In this document: piece after piece, positions 30,499-40,580 of the stretch
Numbering within the stretch: position 1 is the stretch's first letter
Layout: each line of letters opens with the position of its first letter
Made by a program: the position numbers and the translations under genes
Assembly: GCF_004118975.1 (NCBI RefSeq)
Contig: NZ_CP035376.1
Coordinates: forward strand, 496,001 to 560,000
Source: Luteimonas sp. YGD11-2
GTDB taxonomy: Bacteria > Pseudomonadota > Gammaproteobacteria > Xanthomonadales > Xanthomonadaceae
DNA: 64,000 nt
Direction: 5' to 3'
The notes under the pieces: model-generated
Database searches by the model: none
Seen by the model: only the letters and a program-made list of their open reading frames with translations
Told to the model about the DNA's origin: nothing

Positions 30499-31719
30499 TC
30501 AGGGGCGTGCTGTCCCGGCGTCGGTCGCCGGCACCAGCCGGAACATCCGGCCGCTGGAACCACGGCCACCATCCTCGAGCAGCCATAGCGCACCATCCGG
30601 GCCCTGCTCGACTTCGCGGATGCGGGTCTGCATCGGATAGCGCTCGACTTCGCGCGCGCTGTCGCCATCGAAGGCCACCCGCACCAGTGCCTGCGACGAC
30701 AGGCCACCGATGAATCCGTCGCCGCGCCAGTCCGCGAACCGGTCCCCGTCGTAGATGACGAAGCCCGCGGGGGAAATCACCGGCGTCCACACCACGGCGG
30801 GCGCGTTGAACTCGGGCCGCGTGGCATGGTCCGGAATCGGCCGGCCGTCGTAATGCTCGCCGTCGGACACCAGCGGATAACCGTAGTTGGCCCCGCGCTC
30901 GATGAGGTTGAGTTCGTCGCCGTTCTTCGGGCCCATTTCGTGCACCCACAGCCTGCCGTCGCCGTCGAAGGCCAGGCCCAGCGGGTTGCGATGGCCCAGC
31001 GACCACACCTGCGCGGCCACGCCACCCTGGTCGGCGAAGGGGTTGTCGGCGGGCACGCTGCCGTCGTCGTGCAGGCGGATGACCTTGCCCAGGTTGGAGG
31101 CCATGTCCTGCGAGGGATCGAACTTCTGGCGCTCGCCCGAGGTGATCCACAGCATGCCGTCGCCATCAAAAGCGATGCGATACGCGTAGTGGCCCTGCCC
31201 GGAGACCTTCGGGACCTGTCGCCAGATCACCGCGAGGTCCTGCAGCTCGCCACCGTCGCCATCGATCCGCAGCCGCGCGCGGGCGACCACGCCGCCCGCG
31301 CCACCATCGCCGGCTTCGGCATAGCTGATGTAGACCAGCCCGTTGTCGGCATAGCCCGGGTGCAGCACCACGTCGCCCAGTCCGCCCTGGCCACCGTAGG
31401 CGACTTCGGGCACGCCGGAGATGTCGCTGCCGCGGCCGCTGGCCGGATCGAACAGCTTCAGCGTGCCGGGCTTCTCGGTGACCAGCAGGCGGCCGTCGGG
31501 CAGGAAGGTCATCGCCCAGGGTTCCTTGAACTGCGCCACTTCCTCGGTCACGAACGGACGGCCATCGGCCGCGGGCAGCGCGATCGTGCGCGTCGGGGTG
31601 CCCGTGGCCGGAGCAGTGTCGGCCTGCGTGGGAGCAGTGGTGTCGGCACGGGCGTTGGTGTCCGCGCTGCAGGCGGCAAGTGCGGCGATGCAGGCGGCAG
31701 CAAGCAGGTGTCGGGTCAT
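30499..31719 (-). CDS. PQQ-dependent aldose sugar dehydrogenase, lipoprotein (YliI-like)
   Basis: A 406-residue member of the glucose/sorbosone dehydrogenase (six-bladed beta-propeller) family. The lipobox LAACS makes Cys17 the likely lipidation site, so it should be membrane-anchored facing the periplasm. Family segments seen include [54 protein letters not shown] and [15 protein letters not shown]. These match the soluble aldose dehydrogenases that oxidise free sugars with PQQ and calcium. A PQQ biosynthesis cluster is not in the window. The start at 31719 gives a proper signal sequence; the frame is open to 31914 but without one. Confidence 0.88.
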   Translation of the reverse strand: MTRHLLAAACIAALAACSADTNARADTTAPTQADTAPATGTPTRTIALPAADGRPFVTEEVAQFKEPWAMTFLPDGRLLVTEKPGTLKLFDPASGRGSDISGVPEVAYGGQGGLGDVVLHPGYADNGLVYISYAEAGDGGAGGVVARARLRIDGDGGELQDLAVIWRQVPKVSGQGHYAYRIAFDGDGMLWITSGERQKFDPSQDMASNLGKVIRLHDDGSVPADNPFADQGGVAAQVWSLGHRNPLGLAFDGDGRLWVHEMGPKNGDELNLIERGANYGYPLVSDGEHYDGRPIPDHATRPEFNAPAVVWTPVISPAGFVIYDGDRFADWRGDGFIGGLSSQALVRVAFDGDSAREVERYPMQTRIREVEQGPDGALWLLEDGGRGSSGRMFRLVPATDAGTARP

Positions 31720-32084
31720 GGGAGCGTCCGGCTGGAAAGAAGCAGAAGGGTAGCGCGTACAAAAGCCCGGCAGGAATGTGTGCAGGTGCACCCACGGCGT
31801 CCACCCGCGCGTAAACGTTGTGTTGGATTCACGCTGGCGGCCGCCGGGGCCGTCCGGTCGGATCCCGGCGTTTCCACGTCGATCCCCTGATGGGATGCGA
31901 CTCCGGCGCCGCACGCCAGCCGTGTCACACGTCGCGCCTAATCCATCGCCTCGCGCCTGCGGTTAAGCGCATGTGGACGATGCGGTTGCAGCGGTGCACG
32001 CGTTCATCGCGGCGTCGCCAGAGTGCGGCGCGTGGACGGCGGGCAACACAGTCGCCGACCACATCCAACCCCGAAGGAGCCCCG
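31720..32084. other. Intergenic region between divergent genes, no gene seen
   Basis: This 365-nt stretch must hold the promoters of the sugar dehydrogenase (minus) and the EF-hand protein (plus). No convincing -35/-10 pair, RNA gene or short coding frame was found. A GAAGGAG ribosome site (32073-32079) belongs to the EF-hand gene. Confidence 0.5.
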
Positions 32085-32393
32085 ATGGACACCAATCGCA
32101 AACCGTTCGCCCTCCTGCTCGCCGCCGGCGCAGTGCTCACCATGCCGCTGGCCTTTGCGCAGGACACCACCACCTCCGCCGGCGCGCAGACCGGCGCATC
32201 CGGCAACCAGCTCACCTGGGCCGACCTCGACACCAATGGCGACGGCAACCTCAGCCGTGACGAGGCCACGGCGCATTCCGCACTCGCGGCGGTGTTCGAC
32301 CAGGCCGATGGCGACGGCGATGGGCAGCTGACCGCCGACGAGTACCGCACGTTCGCGGCGGCCCAGGGCGCGGGCCCGACCGGCGACGAATAA
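32085..32393 (+). CDS. Exported EF-hand calcium-binding protein
   Basis: A 102-residue protein with a signal peptide (1-25, ending AFAQD). Two EF-hand loops follow: DTNGDGNLSRDE (49-60) and DGDGDGQLTADE (75-86). Both have acidic or Asn residues at positions 1, 3 and 5 and Glu at 12, so both should bind calcium. It is periplasmic or secreted. The GAAGGAG site 6 nt upstream of the ATG fixes the start. Partner unknown. Confidence 0.88.
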   Translation: MDTNRKPFALLLAAGAVLTMPLAFAQDTTTSAGAQTGASGNQLTWADLDTNGDGNLSRDEATAHSALAAVFDQADGDGDGQLTADEYRTFAAAQGAGPTGDE

Positions 32394-32423
32394 CGCCCGA
32401 CGCGGGCAATCGCCCTGCCATCC

Positions 32424-32459
32424 ACGCGACGAAGGCGGCTGCGGCCGCCTTCGTCGCGT
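32424..32459. terminator. Perfect 16-bp hairpin between the EF-hand and HAD genes
   Basis: 32424-32439 pairs without mismatch with 32444-32459 around the loop TGCG. No T run follows, but a stem this long 30 nt past a stop codon probably ends or protects the EF-hand transcript. Confidence 0.6.
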
Positions 32460-32494
32460 CCGTGTCGCGCATGTGCGTGTTCCGGTCCAGCTCC

Positions 32495-32500
32495 TACAAT
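32495..32500 (+). promoter_or_regulatory. Candidate leaderless -10 box of the HAD hydrolase gene
   Basis: TACAAT is followed by exactly 6 nt and the ATG at 32507, with no ribosome site. This is the best-matching example of the leaderless geometry in the window. Confidence 0.5.
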
Positions 32501-32506
32501 CCGCGG

Positions 32507-33271
32507 ATGCACGACACATCCCCCACCGACGCCACCAACGCCCGCGGGATCCACCTGGTCGGCTTCGATGCCGACGACACCCTGTGGCGCAGCGAGGACT
32601 ACTTCGCCGCCGCGCAGGGCGAGTTCGAGCGCATCGTCGGCGGCTATATCGACCTCGACAACGCACGTGCACGCCAGCGCCTGCTGGCGATCGAGAAGGG
32701 CAACCTCGCGCTGTTCGGCTATGGCGTCAAAGGCATGGCCCTGTCGATGATCGAGGCTGCGGTCGACATCACCGCGCAACGCATCAGCGCGACTGACCTG
32801 CACCGGATCGTGTCGATCGCCAAGGACATGCTGCGCCACCCGGTGGAACTGCTGCCCGACGTGCGCGAGGCGGTGGAAGCCGTTGCCCGCGAACATGCGG
32901 TCGTACTGATCACCAAGGGCGACCTGTTCCACCAGGAAGCAAAGGTGCGCCAGTCGGGGCTTGCCGACCTGTTCGGCCGCATCGAGATCGTCAGCGAGAA
33001 GGATGACGCCACCTATCACCGTGTGCTCGGTGAATTCGGTCTCGGCCCGGCGCAGTTCTGCATGGTCGGCAATTCCCTGCGTTCCGATATCGCGCCGGTG
33101 CTGAGGCTGGGTGGCTGGGCGGTGCACGTGCCCTATCACCTGACCTGGGAGCACGAACGCGAAGCCGACATCGATCCGGCGGTGCAGGCGCGCTGGCGCG
33201 AACTGGGGGGCATCGGCGGCCTGCCCGCAGCGGTGCGCGGCCTGCATGAGCTCGCGTGCGAGCAGCACTGA
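32507..33271 (+). CDS. HAD superfamily hydrolase
   Basis: A 254-residue cytoplasmic phosphatase-like protein. HAD motif I is DADDT with nucleophile Asp21 and acid Asp23. Motif II is LITKGD (Thr/Lys region near 145). Motif IV is MVGNSLRSD with acidic Asp near 190. An all-helical cap lies between motifs I and II (about 35-115). The small-cap arrangement resembles 5'-nucleotidase or haloacid-dehalogenase-type members; the substrate cannot be read from sequence. The ATG at 32507 is chosen over 32462 because a -10 box lies between them. Confidence 0.85.
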   Translation: MHDTSPTDATNARGIHLVGFDADDTLWRSEDYFAAAQGEFERIVGGYIDLDNARARQRLLAIEKGNLALFGYGVKGMALSMIEAAVDITAQRISATDLHRIVSIAKDMLRHPVELLPDVREAVEAVAREHAVVLITKGDLFHQEAKVRQSGLADLFGRIEIVSEKDDATYHRVLGEFGLGPAQFCMVGNSLRSDIAPVLRLGGWAVHVPYHLTWEHEREADIDPAVQARWRELGGIGGLPAAVRGLHELACEQH

Positions 33272-33448
33272 GCCTCGTGCAACGCGCCCTTTGCAGTGCG
33301 ATGCACGGTCGGGAATGCGTTGTAAGCGGTTACGTCTGAACCGATCGGCGTCGCAGGCGTCGGGTCCAGTTCCTGTTCACCGAGTGCAAGGCAGCTTGGA
33401 CCTGCGCGCCGCGGCGGTCGTGGCGCGATCGCACCCAAGGAGCAGCTC

Positions 33449-33862
33449 ATGCCCGTTATTGCCCGCTGGATCGCACCACTGGCCCTCGCATTCGGCCTGG
33501 GTGCCGCCTCGCTGATGCCGGCGCCGGCACGTGCCAGTGATGACCTCGTGCGCGTGATCGTCGATGCCGCCGACGTCATCCTGCGTGGAGGCACCCCACA
33601 TTACCGCCATGGCGGCTACGACGACCGGCTGATCGTCGAACGCGACCGGTACGGCCGCCCGGTGTACTACCGCCACGCCCCACGCAATGCCCACGTGGTG
33701 CATTACCGTGGCCGCCACCCGGTTCACGGCATACCGCCGGGGCACCGCAACAACGTCCGCCACGCGCCGTCGCGCAACGTGCGTTGTGACAGCCGTGGTC
33801 GTTGCACCGCGCAGTACTACGACCCGCGTTACGACCGCAAGACGCGGGGCCGTCGCTGGTAG
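33449..33862 (+). CDS. Exported basic His/Arg/Tyr-rich protein of unknown function
   Basis: A 137-residue protein with a clear signal peptide (1-30, ending APARASD). The mature part is unusually rich in His, Arg and Tyr, e.g. PHYRHGGYDDR and HVVHYRGRHPVHG, and ends in a basic tail with two cysteines (CDSRGRCTAQYY). An AAGGAG ribosome site (33437-33442) supports the start. The composition hints at metal or polyanion binding in the periplasm, but no family was recognised. Confidence 0.75.
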   Translation: MPVIARWIAPLALAFGLGAASLMPAPARASDDLVRVIVDAADVILRGGTPHYRHGGYDDRLIVERDRYGRPVYYRHAPRNAHVVHYRGRHPVHGIPPGHRNNVRHAPSRNVRCDSRGRCTAQYYDPRYDRKTRGRRW

Positions 33863-33885
33863 GACGCACCGGCGCTGCCGGGCCG

Positions 33886-34083
33886 TCATTCGGCCCGGTG
33901 GTGGTGATCCTCGACCGCCGGCGCCACGCGCAGGCTGGCCTCGACACCGGCGCCGACCTGCTCGCTCAGCTGATGCAGCACGATCGCGTATCCGACCCCG
34001 GCGAGCAGCAGTGCCGACGCGCCGATGGTCCAGCGGCGCAGGCGGGGGCGGATGGGGGCGGATGGGGATTCGGTGCTGGCCAT
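33886..34083 (-). CDS. Small single-pass membrane protein
   Basis: A 65-residue protein with a basic N-terminus (RPRLRRW) and one transmembrane helix (about 19-37, IGASALLLAGVGYAIVLH). A periplasmic tail rich in Val, Glu and His follows. A GGAG site lies about 9 nt before the ATG. It converges on the gene at 33449 with 23 nt between stops. Function unknown; it is probably real because of the start context and membrane topology. Confidence 0.6.
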   Translation of the reverse strand: MASTESPSAPIRPRLRRWTIGASALLLAGVGYAIVLHQLSEQVGAGVEASLRVAPAVEDHHHRAE

Positions 34084-34183
34084 GACTCGTACTCCGGGTG
34101 CTGCCGCCGCTTCGCGACATGCACCGCAAGCGTAGGCAGCGCCACGTCTCGGCGGCGTGCACGCCACGGGCGTACGCGTGCGG

Positions 34184-34189
34184 CACAAT
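34184..34189 (+). promoter_or_regulatory. Candidate leaderless -10 box of the NlpE-like gene
   Basis: CACAAT ends 6 nt before the ATG at 34196. No Shine-Dalgarno sequence is present. Confidence 0.45.
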
Positions 34190-34195
34190 CGCCGC

Positions 34196-34603
34196 ATGCG
34201 TAATCCAACGGGCATCGTCGCGGGACCGGCCATCCTTCTGCTGCTGTCGGCATGCGGATCGCCGTCGCCGGAGCCACCTGTACAGGCGGAACGCATGGAA
34301 TGGCAGGGCATGCAGCACTGCGCCGACTGCGATGCCATCGATACCGTGCTGGTGCTGTCGCACGGAGACGGCGAGCAACGGTTCGAAATGATCGAGACCT
34401 ATCTGCTCGACGGCGGCGGTGAACCCTTCGCCGATGCCGGCGCATGGCGGTACGACGACACCCTGGTCCGCCTGCAGGGCGACGACGGCAGCCTGCGCAC
34501 CTACCTGCTGCTGGGCGACGGCCGCCTGCAGTCGCGACAGGCCGATGGTCGCGCCGAGCGCGCAGCGCATGAACTGCAGCCGGTGGCCGGAGTGACGCAA
34601 TGA
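34196..34603 (+). CDS. NlpE N-terminal domain-like lipoprotein
   Basis: A 135-residue lipoprotein: the lipobox LLSAC gives Cys20 as the anchor. The mature part begins like the NlpE N-terminal domain, with MEWQGMQHCADCDAIDTVL and its CxxC (Cys42, Cys45). In E. coli, NlpE is an outer-membrane lipoprotein that signals surface contact and folding stress to the Cpx system through its cysteines. This protein lacks the second domain of E. coli NlpE. It is coupled to the next gene by an ATGA overlap. No Cpx genes are in the window. Confidence 0.75.
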   Translation: MRNPTGIVAGPAILLLLSACGSPSPEPPVQAERMEWQGMQHCADCDAIDTVLVLSHGDGEQRFEMIETYLLDGGGEPFADAGAWRYDDTLVRLQGDDGSLRTYLLLGDGRLQSRQADGRAERAAHELQPVAGVTQ

Positions 34604-35112
34604 ACATGATCCAGCGCTTCCTTGTGGCGTCCGCAATGCTGCCGTTGCTGCTGGCCCTGATGCCCGCTGCCCTGGCGCAGGATTCGGCCACAGCGGAGGC
34701 CGCCGAGGAGAGTGCATCCGTGCAGCCGGTCGCTGCCGGCCCCGCCACCGGCGACACCTGGATCGATGCCCGGCTGCTGGATATCGACCACTACGCCGCG
34801 CGCCACCGCGATGCCTTCATCGATGAGCTGGTGCGTTACCACGGGGCGCCGCGTGCGCTGGCCGCGGAACTGCTCGCACGCGAGGATGCGTGGTCCGCGG
34901 GAGAGCTGTATTTCGCCTGCGCGCTCGGCCAGGTGTCCGGACGTCCCTGCCGTACCGTGGTCACCCTGCGCGAGCGCGCGCCGGCGCAGCCCTGGTCGGA
35001 GATCGCCGGCCAGGTGGGCGCCGCACCGGGGACTGCGCCCTTCCAGCGCCTGCGCACGGAAATCGCCGCAAGCTATCGCCGCTGGGCGCGCCCCTTGCCG
35101 GACGCCGACTGA
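34600..35112 (+). CDS. Exported protein of unknown function
   Basis: A 170-residue protein with a signal peptide (1-26, ending PAALAQD). The mature part is mostly helical, with [20 protein letters not shown] and [19 protein letters not shown], and two cysteines (near 107 and 117). The start overlaps the NlpE-like stop (ATGA), so the two are probably made together and may act together in the envelope. No family was recognised. Confidence 0.75.
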   Translation: MNMIQRFLVASAMLPLLLALMPAALAQDSATAEAAEESASVQPVAAGPATGDTWIDARLLDIDHYAARHRDAFIDELVRYHGAPRALAAELLAREDAWSAGELYFACALGQVSGRPCRTVVTLRERAPAQPWSEIAGQVGAAPGTAPFQRLRTEIAASYRRWARPLPDAD

Positions 35113-35154
35113 CCGGTTCTGTCGCCGGCACTGCCTGCTTGACCCCGATGCCGC

Positions 35155-36741
35155 TCAGTGGCGGAAGTGGCGCACGCCGGTAAAGACCATCGCGATGCCG
35201 TGCTCGTCGGCGGCGGCGATCACCTCGCCGTCGCGCATCGAACCGCCCGGCTGGATCACCGCGCTGATGCCGCATTCCGCGGCGGCATCGATGCCGTCAC
35301 GGAACGGGAAGAACGCATCGCTGGCCATGACCGAACCCTCGACCTGCAGCCCGGCGTCCGCCGCCTTGATGCCGGCGATGCGCGCGGAGTACACCCGGCT
35401 CATCTGACCGGCGCCGACGCCGATGGTGCGCTTGTCCTTCGCATAGACGATCGCATTGGACTTCACGAACTTCGCCACCTTCCACGCGAACAGCAGGTCG
35501 GCGAACTGTGCCTCGGTGGGCGCGGCCTTCGTCACCACGGTGAGTTCGTCGCGCGTCACCACGCGGTCGTCCACGGTCTGCAGCAACAGGCCGGAGCCGA
35601 TGCGCTTCGTGTCGATGAAGCCCGGTGCCGCCGCGGCCATCGGGATCTTCAGCACGCGCACGTTGGCTTTCTTCCGCGCGTACTCGAGGGCGCCGTCGTC
35701 GTAGTCCGGGGCGATCAGCACCTCGACGAACTGGCGGTCGAGGATGGCCTTCGTGGTGGCGGCATCGAGGGTGCGGTTGAACGCGATGATGCCGCCGAAC
35801 GCGCTGGTCGGATCGGTGGCGTAGGCGAGCTCGTAGGCGTCGCCGCAGGCCACGCCTACCGCCACGCCACAGGGATTGGCGTGCTTGACGATCACGCAGG
35901 CCGGCGCATCGAACTGGCGCACGCATTCCCAGGCCGCGTCCGAATCGGCGATGTTGTTGTAGCTGAGTTCCTTGCCCTGCAGCTGGCGGAAGGTGGCCAG
36001 CGAACCCGGCGCCGGATGCAGGTCGCGGTAGAACGCCGCCTGCTGGTGCGGGTTCTCGCCGTAGCGCAGGTCCATGACCTTGATGAAATTGCCGTTGGCC
36101 TGCGCCGCGAACGGGGTGCGCGTCGGCACCGCGGCCGCGGCGTCGGTGACCGCGGACAGGTAGTTGCTGATCGCGGCGTCGTACTGGGCGACCCGGTTGA
36201 ACGCCGCCACCGACAGCTCGAACCGCTTCGCCGCCGACAGGCAACCGTCGTTGGCGGCAAGCTCGGCGAGCAGGCCGGGATACTGGTCGGGCGAGGTCGC
36301 CACCGCCACGCGGGCGAAGTTCTTCGCCGCCGAGCGCAGCATCGCCGGGCCGCCGATGTCGATGTTCTCGACCGCCTCGGCCAGCGTGCAGTCGGCGCGC
36401 GCGGTGACCTCCTCGAACGGATAGAGGTTCAGCACCAGCAGGTCGATCGGGGCGATGCCGTGCTCGGCCATCACCGCATCGTCGGTGCCGGCGCGGCCGA
36501 GCAGCGCGCCGTGCACCATCGGGTGCAGGGTCTTGACGCGGCCGTCCATCATTTCCGGAAAGCCGGTGACCTCCGCCACGTCCCTGACCTCGAGCCCCGC
36601 GTCGCGGATCGCCTTTGCGGTGCCGCCGGTGGACAGCAGTTCGACGCCGCGCGCGGCGAGCGCGCGCGCCAGCTCGACCAGGCCGGTCTTGTCGGAAACG
36701 GACAGCAGGGCCCGGCGCACGGGCAGGAGATCGACGGACAT
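35155..36741 (-). CDS. purH: Bifunctional AICAR transformylase/IMP cyclohydrolase
   Basis: A 528-residue enzyme for the last two steps of IMP synthesis. The N-terminal IMP cyclohydrolase domain begins [20 protein letters not shown]. The C-terminal AICAR transformylase domain has the catalytic Lys286-His287 in [10 protein letters not shown]. Length is normal. An upstream ATG at 36774 is rejected because it lies inside a TACAAT -10 element (36773-36778); the start at 36741 gives the usual N-terminus. It follows fis by 100 nt. Confidence 0.96.
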   Translation of the reverse strand: MSVDLLPVRRALLSVSDKTGLVELARALAARGVELLSTGGTAKAIRDAGLEVRDVAEVTGFPEMMDGRVKTLHPMVHGALLGRAGTDDAVMAEHGIAPIDLLVLNLYPFEEVTARADCTLAEAVENIDIGGPAMLRSAAKNFARVAVATSPDQYPGLLAELAANDGCLSAAKRFELSVAAFNRVAQYDAAISNYLSAVTDAAAAVPTRTPFAAQANGNFIKVMDLRYGENPHQQAAFYRDLHPAPGSLATFRQLQGKELSYNNIADSDAAWECVRQFDAPACVIVKHANPCGVAVGVACGDAYELAYATDPTSAFGGIIAFNRTLDAATTKAILDRQFVEVLIAPDYDDGALEYARKKANVRVLKIPMAAAAPGFIDTKRIGSGLLLQTVDDRVVTRDELTVVTKAAPTEAQFADLLFAWKVAKFVKSNAIVYAKDKRTIGVGAGQMSRVYSARIAGIKAADAGLQVEGSVMASDAFFPFRDGIDAAAECGISAVIQPGGSMRDGEVIAAADEHGIAMVFTGVRHFRH

Positions 36742-36772
36742 CGCGGGGATCTGCAGGCGAAAACGGGCGGCC

Positions 36773-36778
36773 ATTGTA
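36773..36778 (-). promoter_or_regulatory. Candidate -10 box of purH
   Basis: TACAAT on the minus strand, about 31 nt before the chosen purH start. It overlaps an alternative in-frame ATG, which argues against that start. Confidence 0.45.
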
Positions 36779-36841
36779 CCGGTGGCGTCCGGGTGCCCGC
36801 GGTGCCCGCGGTGCGCGCGCGCTTCGTCCGCGGATGCGGCT

Positions 36842-37123
36842 TCAGTCGCCGACGGTAAGGCCGTAGTCGCGCAGCTTCTTGCGCAGCGTCGCGCGGTGGA
36901 TGCCCAGCATCGCCGCGGCGCGGCTCTGGTTGCCCTCGCAGTGGTTCAGCACCTCGACGAACAGCGGGATCTCCAGTTCGCGCAGCGCGACCTCGTAGAG
37001 GTTGTCGGTACCGCTGCCGTTGAGATCGCCGATATAGCGCCGCACGGAATTGGCGACGTGCTCGCGCAACGGCGTGCGCTGACCAGCGCGATTGGACGGT
37101 TCTGGGCGATCGGCGGTGTTCAA
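36842..37123 (-). CDS. fis: Nucleoid-associated regulator Fis
   Basis: A protein of about 93 residues. The C-terminal half is plainly Fis: [20 protein letters not shown] followed by the helix-turn-helix [21 protein letters not shown]. Fis bends DNA and regulates rRNA and recombination sites. No ATG exists in the right place; the only reasonable start is TTG at 37123, with GGA 11 nt upstream. The frame continues further upstream but runs into the DUF3426 gene. The usual dusB partner is missing; fis instead lies between a DUF3426 gene and purH. Confidence 0.88.
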   Translation of the reverse strand: MNTADRPEPSNRAGQRTPLREHVANSVRRYIGDLNGSGTDNLYEVALRELEIPLFVEVLNHCEGNQSRAAAMLGIHRATLRKKLRDYGLTVGD

Positions 37124-37236
37124 GGCGGTTTCCGCAACTGCGACGGCGCCGTCGGCAGCCCCTGCCTCCCCACGGCAGCGGACCCGCGACGGGGCCAGCG
37201 AGTCTAGCGCGCCGCTCGGCCCGAAGTCCAAACCGC

Positions 37237-38442
37237 TCAGCCGAAGGTGAAGTTGAACGCCACCGTGTGCGGGGACGGCTCCACCACGTCGATCCGGAAC
37301 GCGGCGGCGGCGCCGGGGGCCAGAATGTCGGCGGCATCGGTCGGCCGGTATTCGCCGGGTGCGAACCAGCGCGCGCCGAGCGGACGGCCGTCGACATCGG
37401 ACAGGGTCAGCAGCAGCATCGGCCACGCCTGCGGGTAGGCGGCATCGTTGCGCAGCGTGGCGCTGACCTGCAGCACGCCGGATTGCGCGGGATGCGGACG
37501 CACGTCGCGCTGCACGAGAACGATCGCATCCGGCGCATGCCACGGTGGCAGCGTGCAGCGCGCCAGCGTGCATGCGGCCGCGACCCACGGCCGCCAGGTG
37601 GCGTCGCCGGCAAGACGGACGCGATCGGCAAGCAGCAGCTGCAGCACCAGCAGCACCGTGAGGGCGGGGATCGCGATACGCAGCACGCGGCGTTCGCGCG
37701 GCGACAGGGCGTGGGCGGCCGGCGATGCCGTGCGCAGGAAGCTGGGTGCCGGGCGTACGCCCGCAGCAGGTTGCGCGGATGGCGGCGCAGCGGGCGCACC
37801 GGTGGCTGCGGGCGCCGGCGCGATCGCGGGCGCCTGCGGGGCAGGCGACGATGTCGATGTCGATGTCGATGCCGCCGGCGCTGTTGCCTCCGCGACAGGC
37901 GTGTCGACATCCGCCACGGCGGACGGCGCCGGCTGCGTCGGTGGCGGCGCGGTCGCTGGTGGTGGCCGGGTGCCCGCAGCGGCCGTCGGCCGCGCTGTGG
38001 CGGGCGCCGGTGGCGCGTCGTCGCCGGGTGCCTCGTCGTCCTGATGTGGGGAGGGGTTCGCGGCTGCGTCGGTCGCGCGCCCGGCTGCATCATCGCGAGG
38101 GGGTGCGGCGGTTTCCGCAGGTTCGAACCCTGGCGACGATGGCGGCACCAGTGCCGCGCTGGGTGGCGGTTCGTGCAGCGGGATAAAACGCACCGCGGGC
38201 TTGGGACCCGGCGCGGGCGGCGTCGCCGGCATCATCGGCGCGGTCGGGGCGGCGAGCCCCGGCGGATCGGCCAGCAGCGGCGGTGGTGCGACGGCCACCG
38301 GATCGGTGGCCGTGGGCACCGTCACCTGCCGTGCCTGCATATCGCGCAGGCCGAAGTCGCAGCGTGGGCACTGCAGCGGCGGCAGGTCGGTCACCAGGTC
38401 GGTGGCGACCAGCGCATTGCAGTTCGGACAGTTGATGAACAT
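37237..38442 (-). CDS. Zinc-ribbon, DUF3426 domain membrane protein
   Basis: A 401-residue protein. An N-terminal zinc ribbon ([10 protein letters not shown] ... [10 protein letters not shown], four cysteines, residues 4-30) is followed by a very long Pro/Ala-rich low-complexity linker (about 45-235). One transmembrane helix (about 257-278, [16 protein letters not shown]) precedes a DUF3426 domain with [24 protein letters not shown]. It begins 32 nt after the prmA stop. A TTG start overlapping that stop (38478) is possible, but the ATG at 38442 gives the family N-terminus. Function unknown; the context is translation and nucleoid genes. Confidence 0.85.
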   Translation of the reverse strand: MFINCPNCNALVATDLVTDLPPLQCPRCDFGLRDMQARQVTVPTATDPVAVAPPPLLADPPGLAAPTAPMMPATPPAPGPKPAVRFIPLHEPPPSAALVPPSSPGFEPAETAAPPRDDAAGRATDAAANPSPHQDDEAPGDDAPPAPATARPTAAAGTRPPPATAPPPTQPAPSAVADVDTPVAEATAPAASTSTSTSSPAPQAPAIAPAPAATGAPAAPPSAQPAAGVRPAPSFLRTASPAAHALSPRERRVLRIAIPALTVLLVLQLLLADRVRLAGDATWRPWVAAACTLARCTLPPWHAPDAIVLVQRDVRPHPAQSGVLQVSATLRNDAAYPQAWPMLLLTLSDVDGRPLGARWFAPGEYRPTDAADILAPGAAAAFRIDVVEPSPHTVAFNFTFG

Positions 38443-38474
38443 GACGGACCGCGATCCCCCCGGAGCCGCCCTAT

Positions 38475-39398
38475 TCAATCACGGCGACGCACTCCGTCGA
38501 TGCGAACCCAGTCACCTTCGTGGGTGACGGCCAGCGACTCGAACCACGGCCGGTAGCGACGCAACAGCTCCTCCTGCTGGCCATCGAGGATGCCCGACAG
38601 CGCCAGCCTCCCGCCCGCTTCCACCCGCTCGGCGATCGGCTCCGCCAGTGCATCCAGCGCACTGGCGAGGATGTTGGCGACCACCACCGGGAACTGCCCG
38701 GCGGGTGCCGCCTGCGGGTTGGCGACCTCGAGCTGCGCGCCCACCGCGTTGCGGTCGGCGTTGTCGCGGCTGGCCAGCAGCGCCTGCGGATCGTTGTCGA
38801 TGCCGAGCGCGGCGACGGCACCGAGCTTGAGTGCGGCGAGTGCGAGGATGCCGCTGCCGCAGCCGTAGTCGAGCACCCGGCGCCCGCGCAGTTCACCGGC
38901 GGCGGCGAGGCCATCCAGCCACTGCAAACACAGCGAGGTGGTCGGATGGGTGCCGGAACCGAAGGCGAGCCCGGGGTCGAGCCGCACCACCGCGGCATCG
39001 GCGCCCTCGGCCTCGGCCGGCAGCGGAGCGTTCCACGGCACGATCCAGGTGCGCGCGCCGAAACGCAGCGGCACGTACTGGTCCATCCACGCGCGCTCCC
39101 AGTCCTGGTCCTCGACGGTGCGGAAGGACGCCCGGCTCCAGTCGAGCACCGGATCGAACGCCTCCAGTGCCGCCAGCAGCACCAGCGGGTCGGCGTCGTG
39201 CGCGAACAGGGCGTTCAACACCAGCGAGCGCCACAGCGGCGTCTCGCCGACGCCCGGCTCGAGGATCGCGCGCTCGTTGCCGGTCTCGGCATCGGCGTCG
39301 AGCAGGGTGACCGCCAGCGCCCCGACATCGTCGAGCGCGCGCTCGTAGCGCGGCTGTTCGTCCTCGGTGCAGGGCAGGGTGAGTTCGAGGTACGGCAT
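38475..39398 (-). CDS. prmA: Ribosomal protein L11 methyltransferase
   Basis: A 307-residue SAM-dependent methyltransferase that trimethylates ribosomal protein L11. The N-terminal L11-binding domain starts [20 protein letters not shown]. The SAM motif I is [11 protein letters not shown] (175-185), preceded by the typical [20 protein letters not shown] (141-160). The catalytic-region motif is NIL (242-244). It is first in the prmA-DUF3426-fis-purH series. The start at 39398 is unambiguous. Confidence 0.95.
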   Translation of the reverse strand: MPYLELTLPCTEDEQPRYERALDDVGALAVTLLDADAETGNERAILEPGVGETPLWRSLVLNALFAHDADPLVLLAALEAFDPVLDWSRASFRTVEDQDWERAWMDQYVPLRFGARTWIVPWNAPLPAEAEGADAAVVRLDPGLAFGSGTHPTTSLCLQWLDGLAAAGELRGRRVLDYGCGSGILALAALKLGAVAALGIDNDPQALLASRDNADRNAVGAQLEVANPQAAPAGQFPVVVANILASALDALAEPIAERVEAGGRLALSGILDGQQEELLRRYRPWFESLAVTHEGDWVRIDGVRRRD

Positions 39399-39536
39399 GG
39401 CGGGGGACCGGCAGGGGGCCGGGCATCTTGGGCCCCGGGCCGGGCAGGGTAAACCCCGGCGCGCCCGCGGCGATGGCGTACCATGCCGCCACGCCGGGCG
39501 CGTCGACGCCGCGCGGTCGTGACGACGGAGGCTTGC

Positions 39537-40580
39537 ATGCGGCAGTTCGCCGCGCTGGTGGATTCCCTGTTCTCCGGGCGCGGCGCGGCACCCGTCGCCG
39601 GGCTGGCGCGGGCGCTGATGCTGGCCGTGCTGGCGGCGTTGCTGGTTGCCGGGCTGGCGCGGATGCGTGATGGCGAGGCCGCGTCGGCGGTTGTCGTGGA
39701 CACCGGCGAAGCGCCCATGATGCCGGGCGGAGCCAGCGCTCCACGTCCGGTGCCGGCCGTGCGCGATCAGCCGGCCCCTGTGCAGGCGACACGGCCGGTC
39801 CCCACGGCTTCCGTGCATCGCCCGCTGGCCGCCCGCCGCGCCGATGCCCTGGCCGCCGCCTTCGAACGCGCGCCCGACCTTTATGCGCTGTCGCGTGACC
39901 TCGCGCCCGCGGTGATGGCGGGCGACGCCGACGCGTTGTGGGTCAACAGCCGCATCCACGACTACTGCGCGGGCTATGCCGCGTCGCCGGCCGGATATGC
40001 ACGCGACACCGGCGTGCTTGCGCGGCTCGATGGCCGGCGTGCTGCCGCACTGCGCGCGGCGCGCGAGCGCGTCGCGCAGCGTTGCGGCCGTTTCGCGCCT
40101 GTCGATGCGTTGACCGTGGCCGGCGTCATCCGCCAGCGCGAGGACGCGGCGCTGGCCGGCCATCTCGCCGCCGAGGCCAGCCTGCTGGCGCTGGAGGTTC
40201 CGCTCGATGACAGCCCGGAATACCTGCGCGACCTGGTCGAGCGGGTGCACCGGTCCGGTGATGCCGAGGCGTTCGCCGCGCTTTCGCCCGGGATGGGCGT
40301 CGCGGCCAGTGGCCGGACGGCATTCGCCGGCCTGGTGGCCGGTACCCCGTTGGCCGAACTGGCCTGGCAGCTGGCGGCGTGCCGCCAGGGGCTCGACTGC
40401 GGGCCGCGGTCGGCGCTGATGACGCAGTACTGCGCCAGCGGAGGCATCTGCGCGCGCGATGCCACGCAGGATTTCGAGGGTTTCGTATACGACGCCGCAA
40501 TTCCGCGACAGGGGGCGGAAGAGCTCGAGGACATGGTGGACGCCCTGTTGCAGGGTGCGTCCGGGAGGCTGGAGCAATGA
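39537..40580 (+). CDS. Membrane-anchored protein of unknown function
   Basis: A 347-residue protein with one hydrophobic helix near the N-terminus (about 22-41, [20 protein letters not shown]). A Pro/Val linker and a helical periplasmic-like domain follow, with scattered cysteines (near 141, 181, 281, 286, 301 and 307). A GGAGG ribosome site 5 nt before the ATG at 39537 supports the start. It overlaps the next gene by ATGA. No family was recognised. The pair sits on the opposite strand inside an otherwise conserved accC-prmA block. Confidence 0.75.
   Translation: MRQFAALVDSLFSGRGAAPVAGLARALMLAVLAALLVAGLARMRDGEAASAVVVDTGEAPMMPGGASAPRPVPAVRDQPAPVQATRPVPTASVHRPLAARRADALAAAFERAPDLYALSRDLAPAVMAGDADALWVNSRIHDYCAGYAASPAGYARDTGVLARLDGRRAAALRAARERVAQRCGRFAPVDALTVAGVIRQREDAALAGHLAAEASLLALEVPLDDSPEYLRDLVERVHRSGDAEAFAALSPGMGVAASGRTAFAGLVAGTPLAELAWQLAACRQGLDCGPRSALMTQYCASGGICARDATQDFEGFVYDAAIPRQGAEELEDMVDALLQGASGRLEQ

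Noticed and set aside
36742..36774. N-terminal extension of purH to the ATG at 36774
   Set aside because: That ATG lies within a TACAAT -10 element, and the extra 11 residues do not match the family N-terminus.
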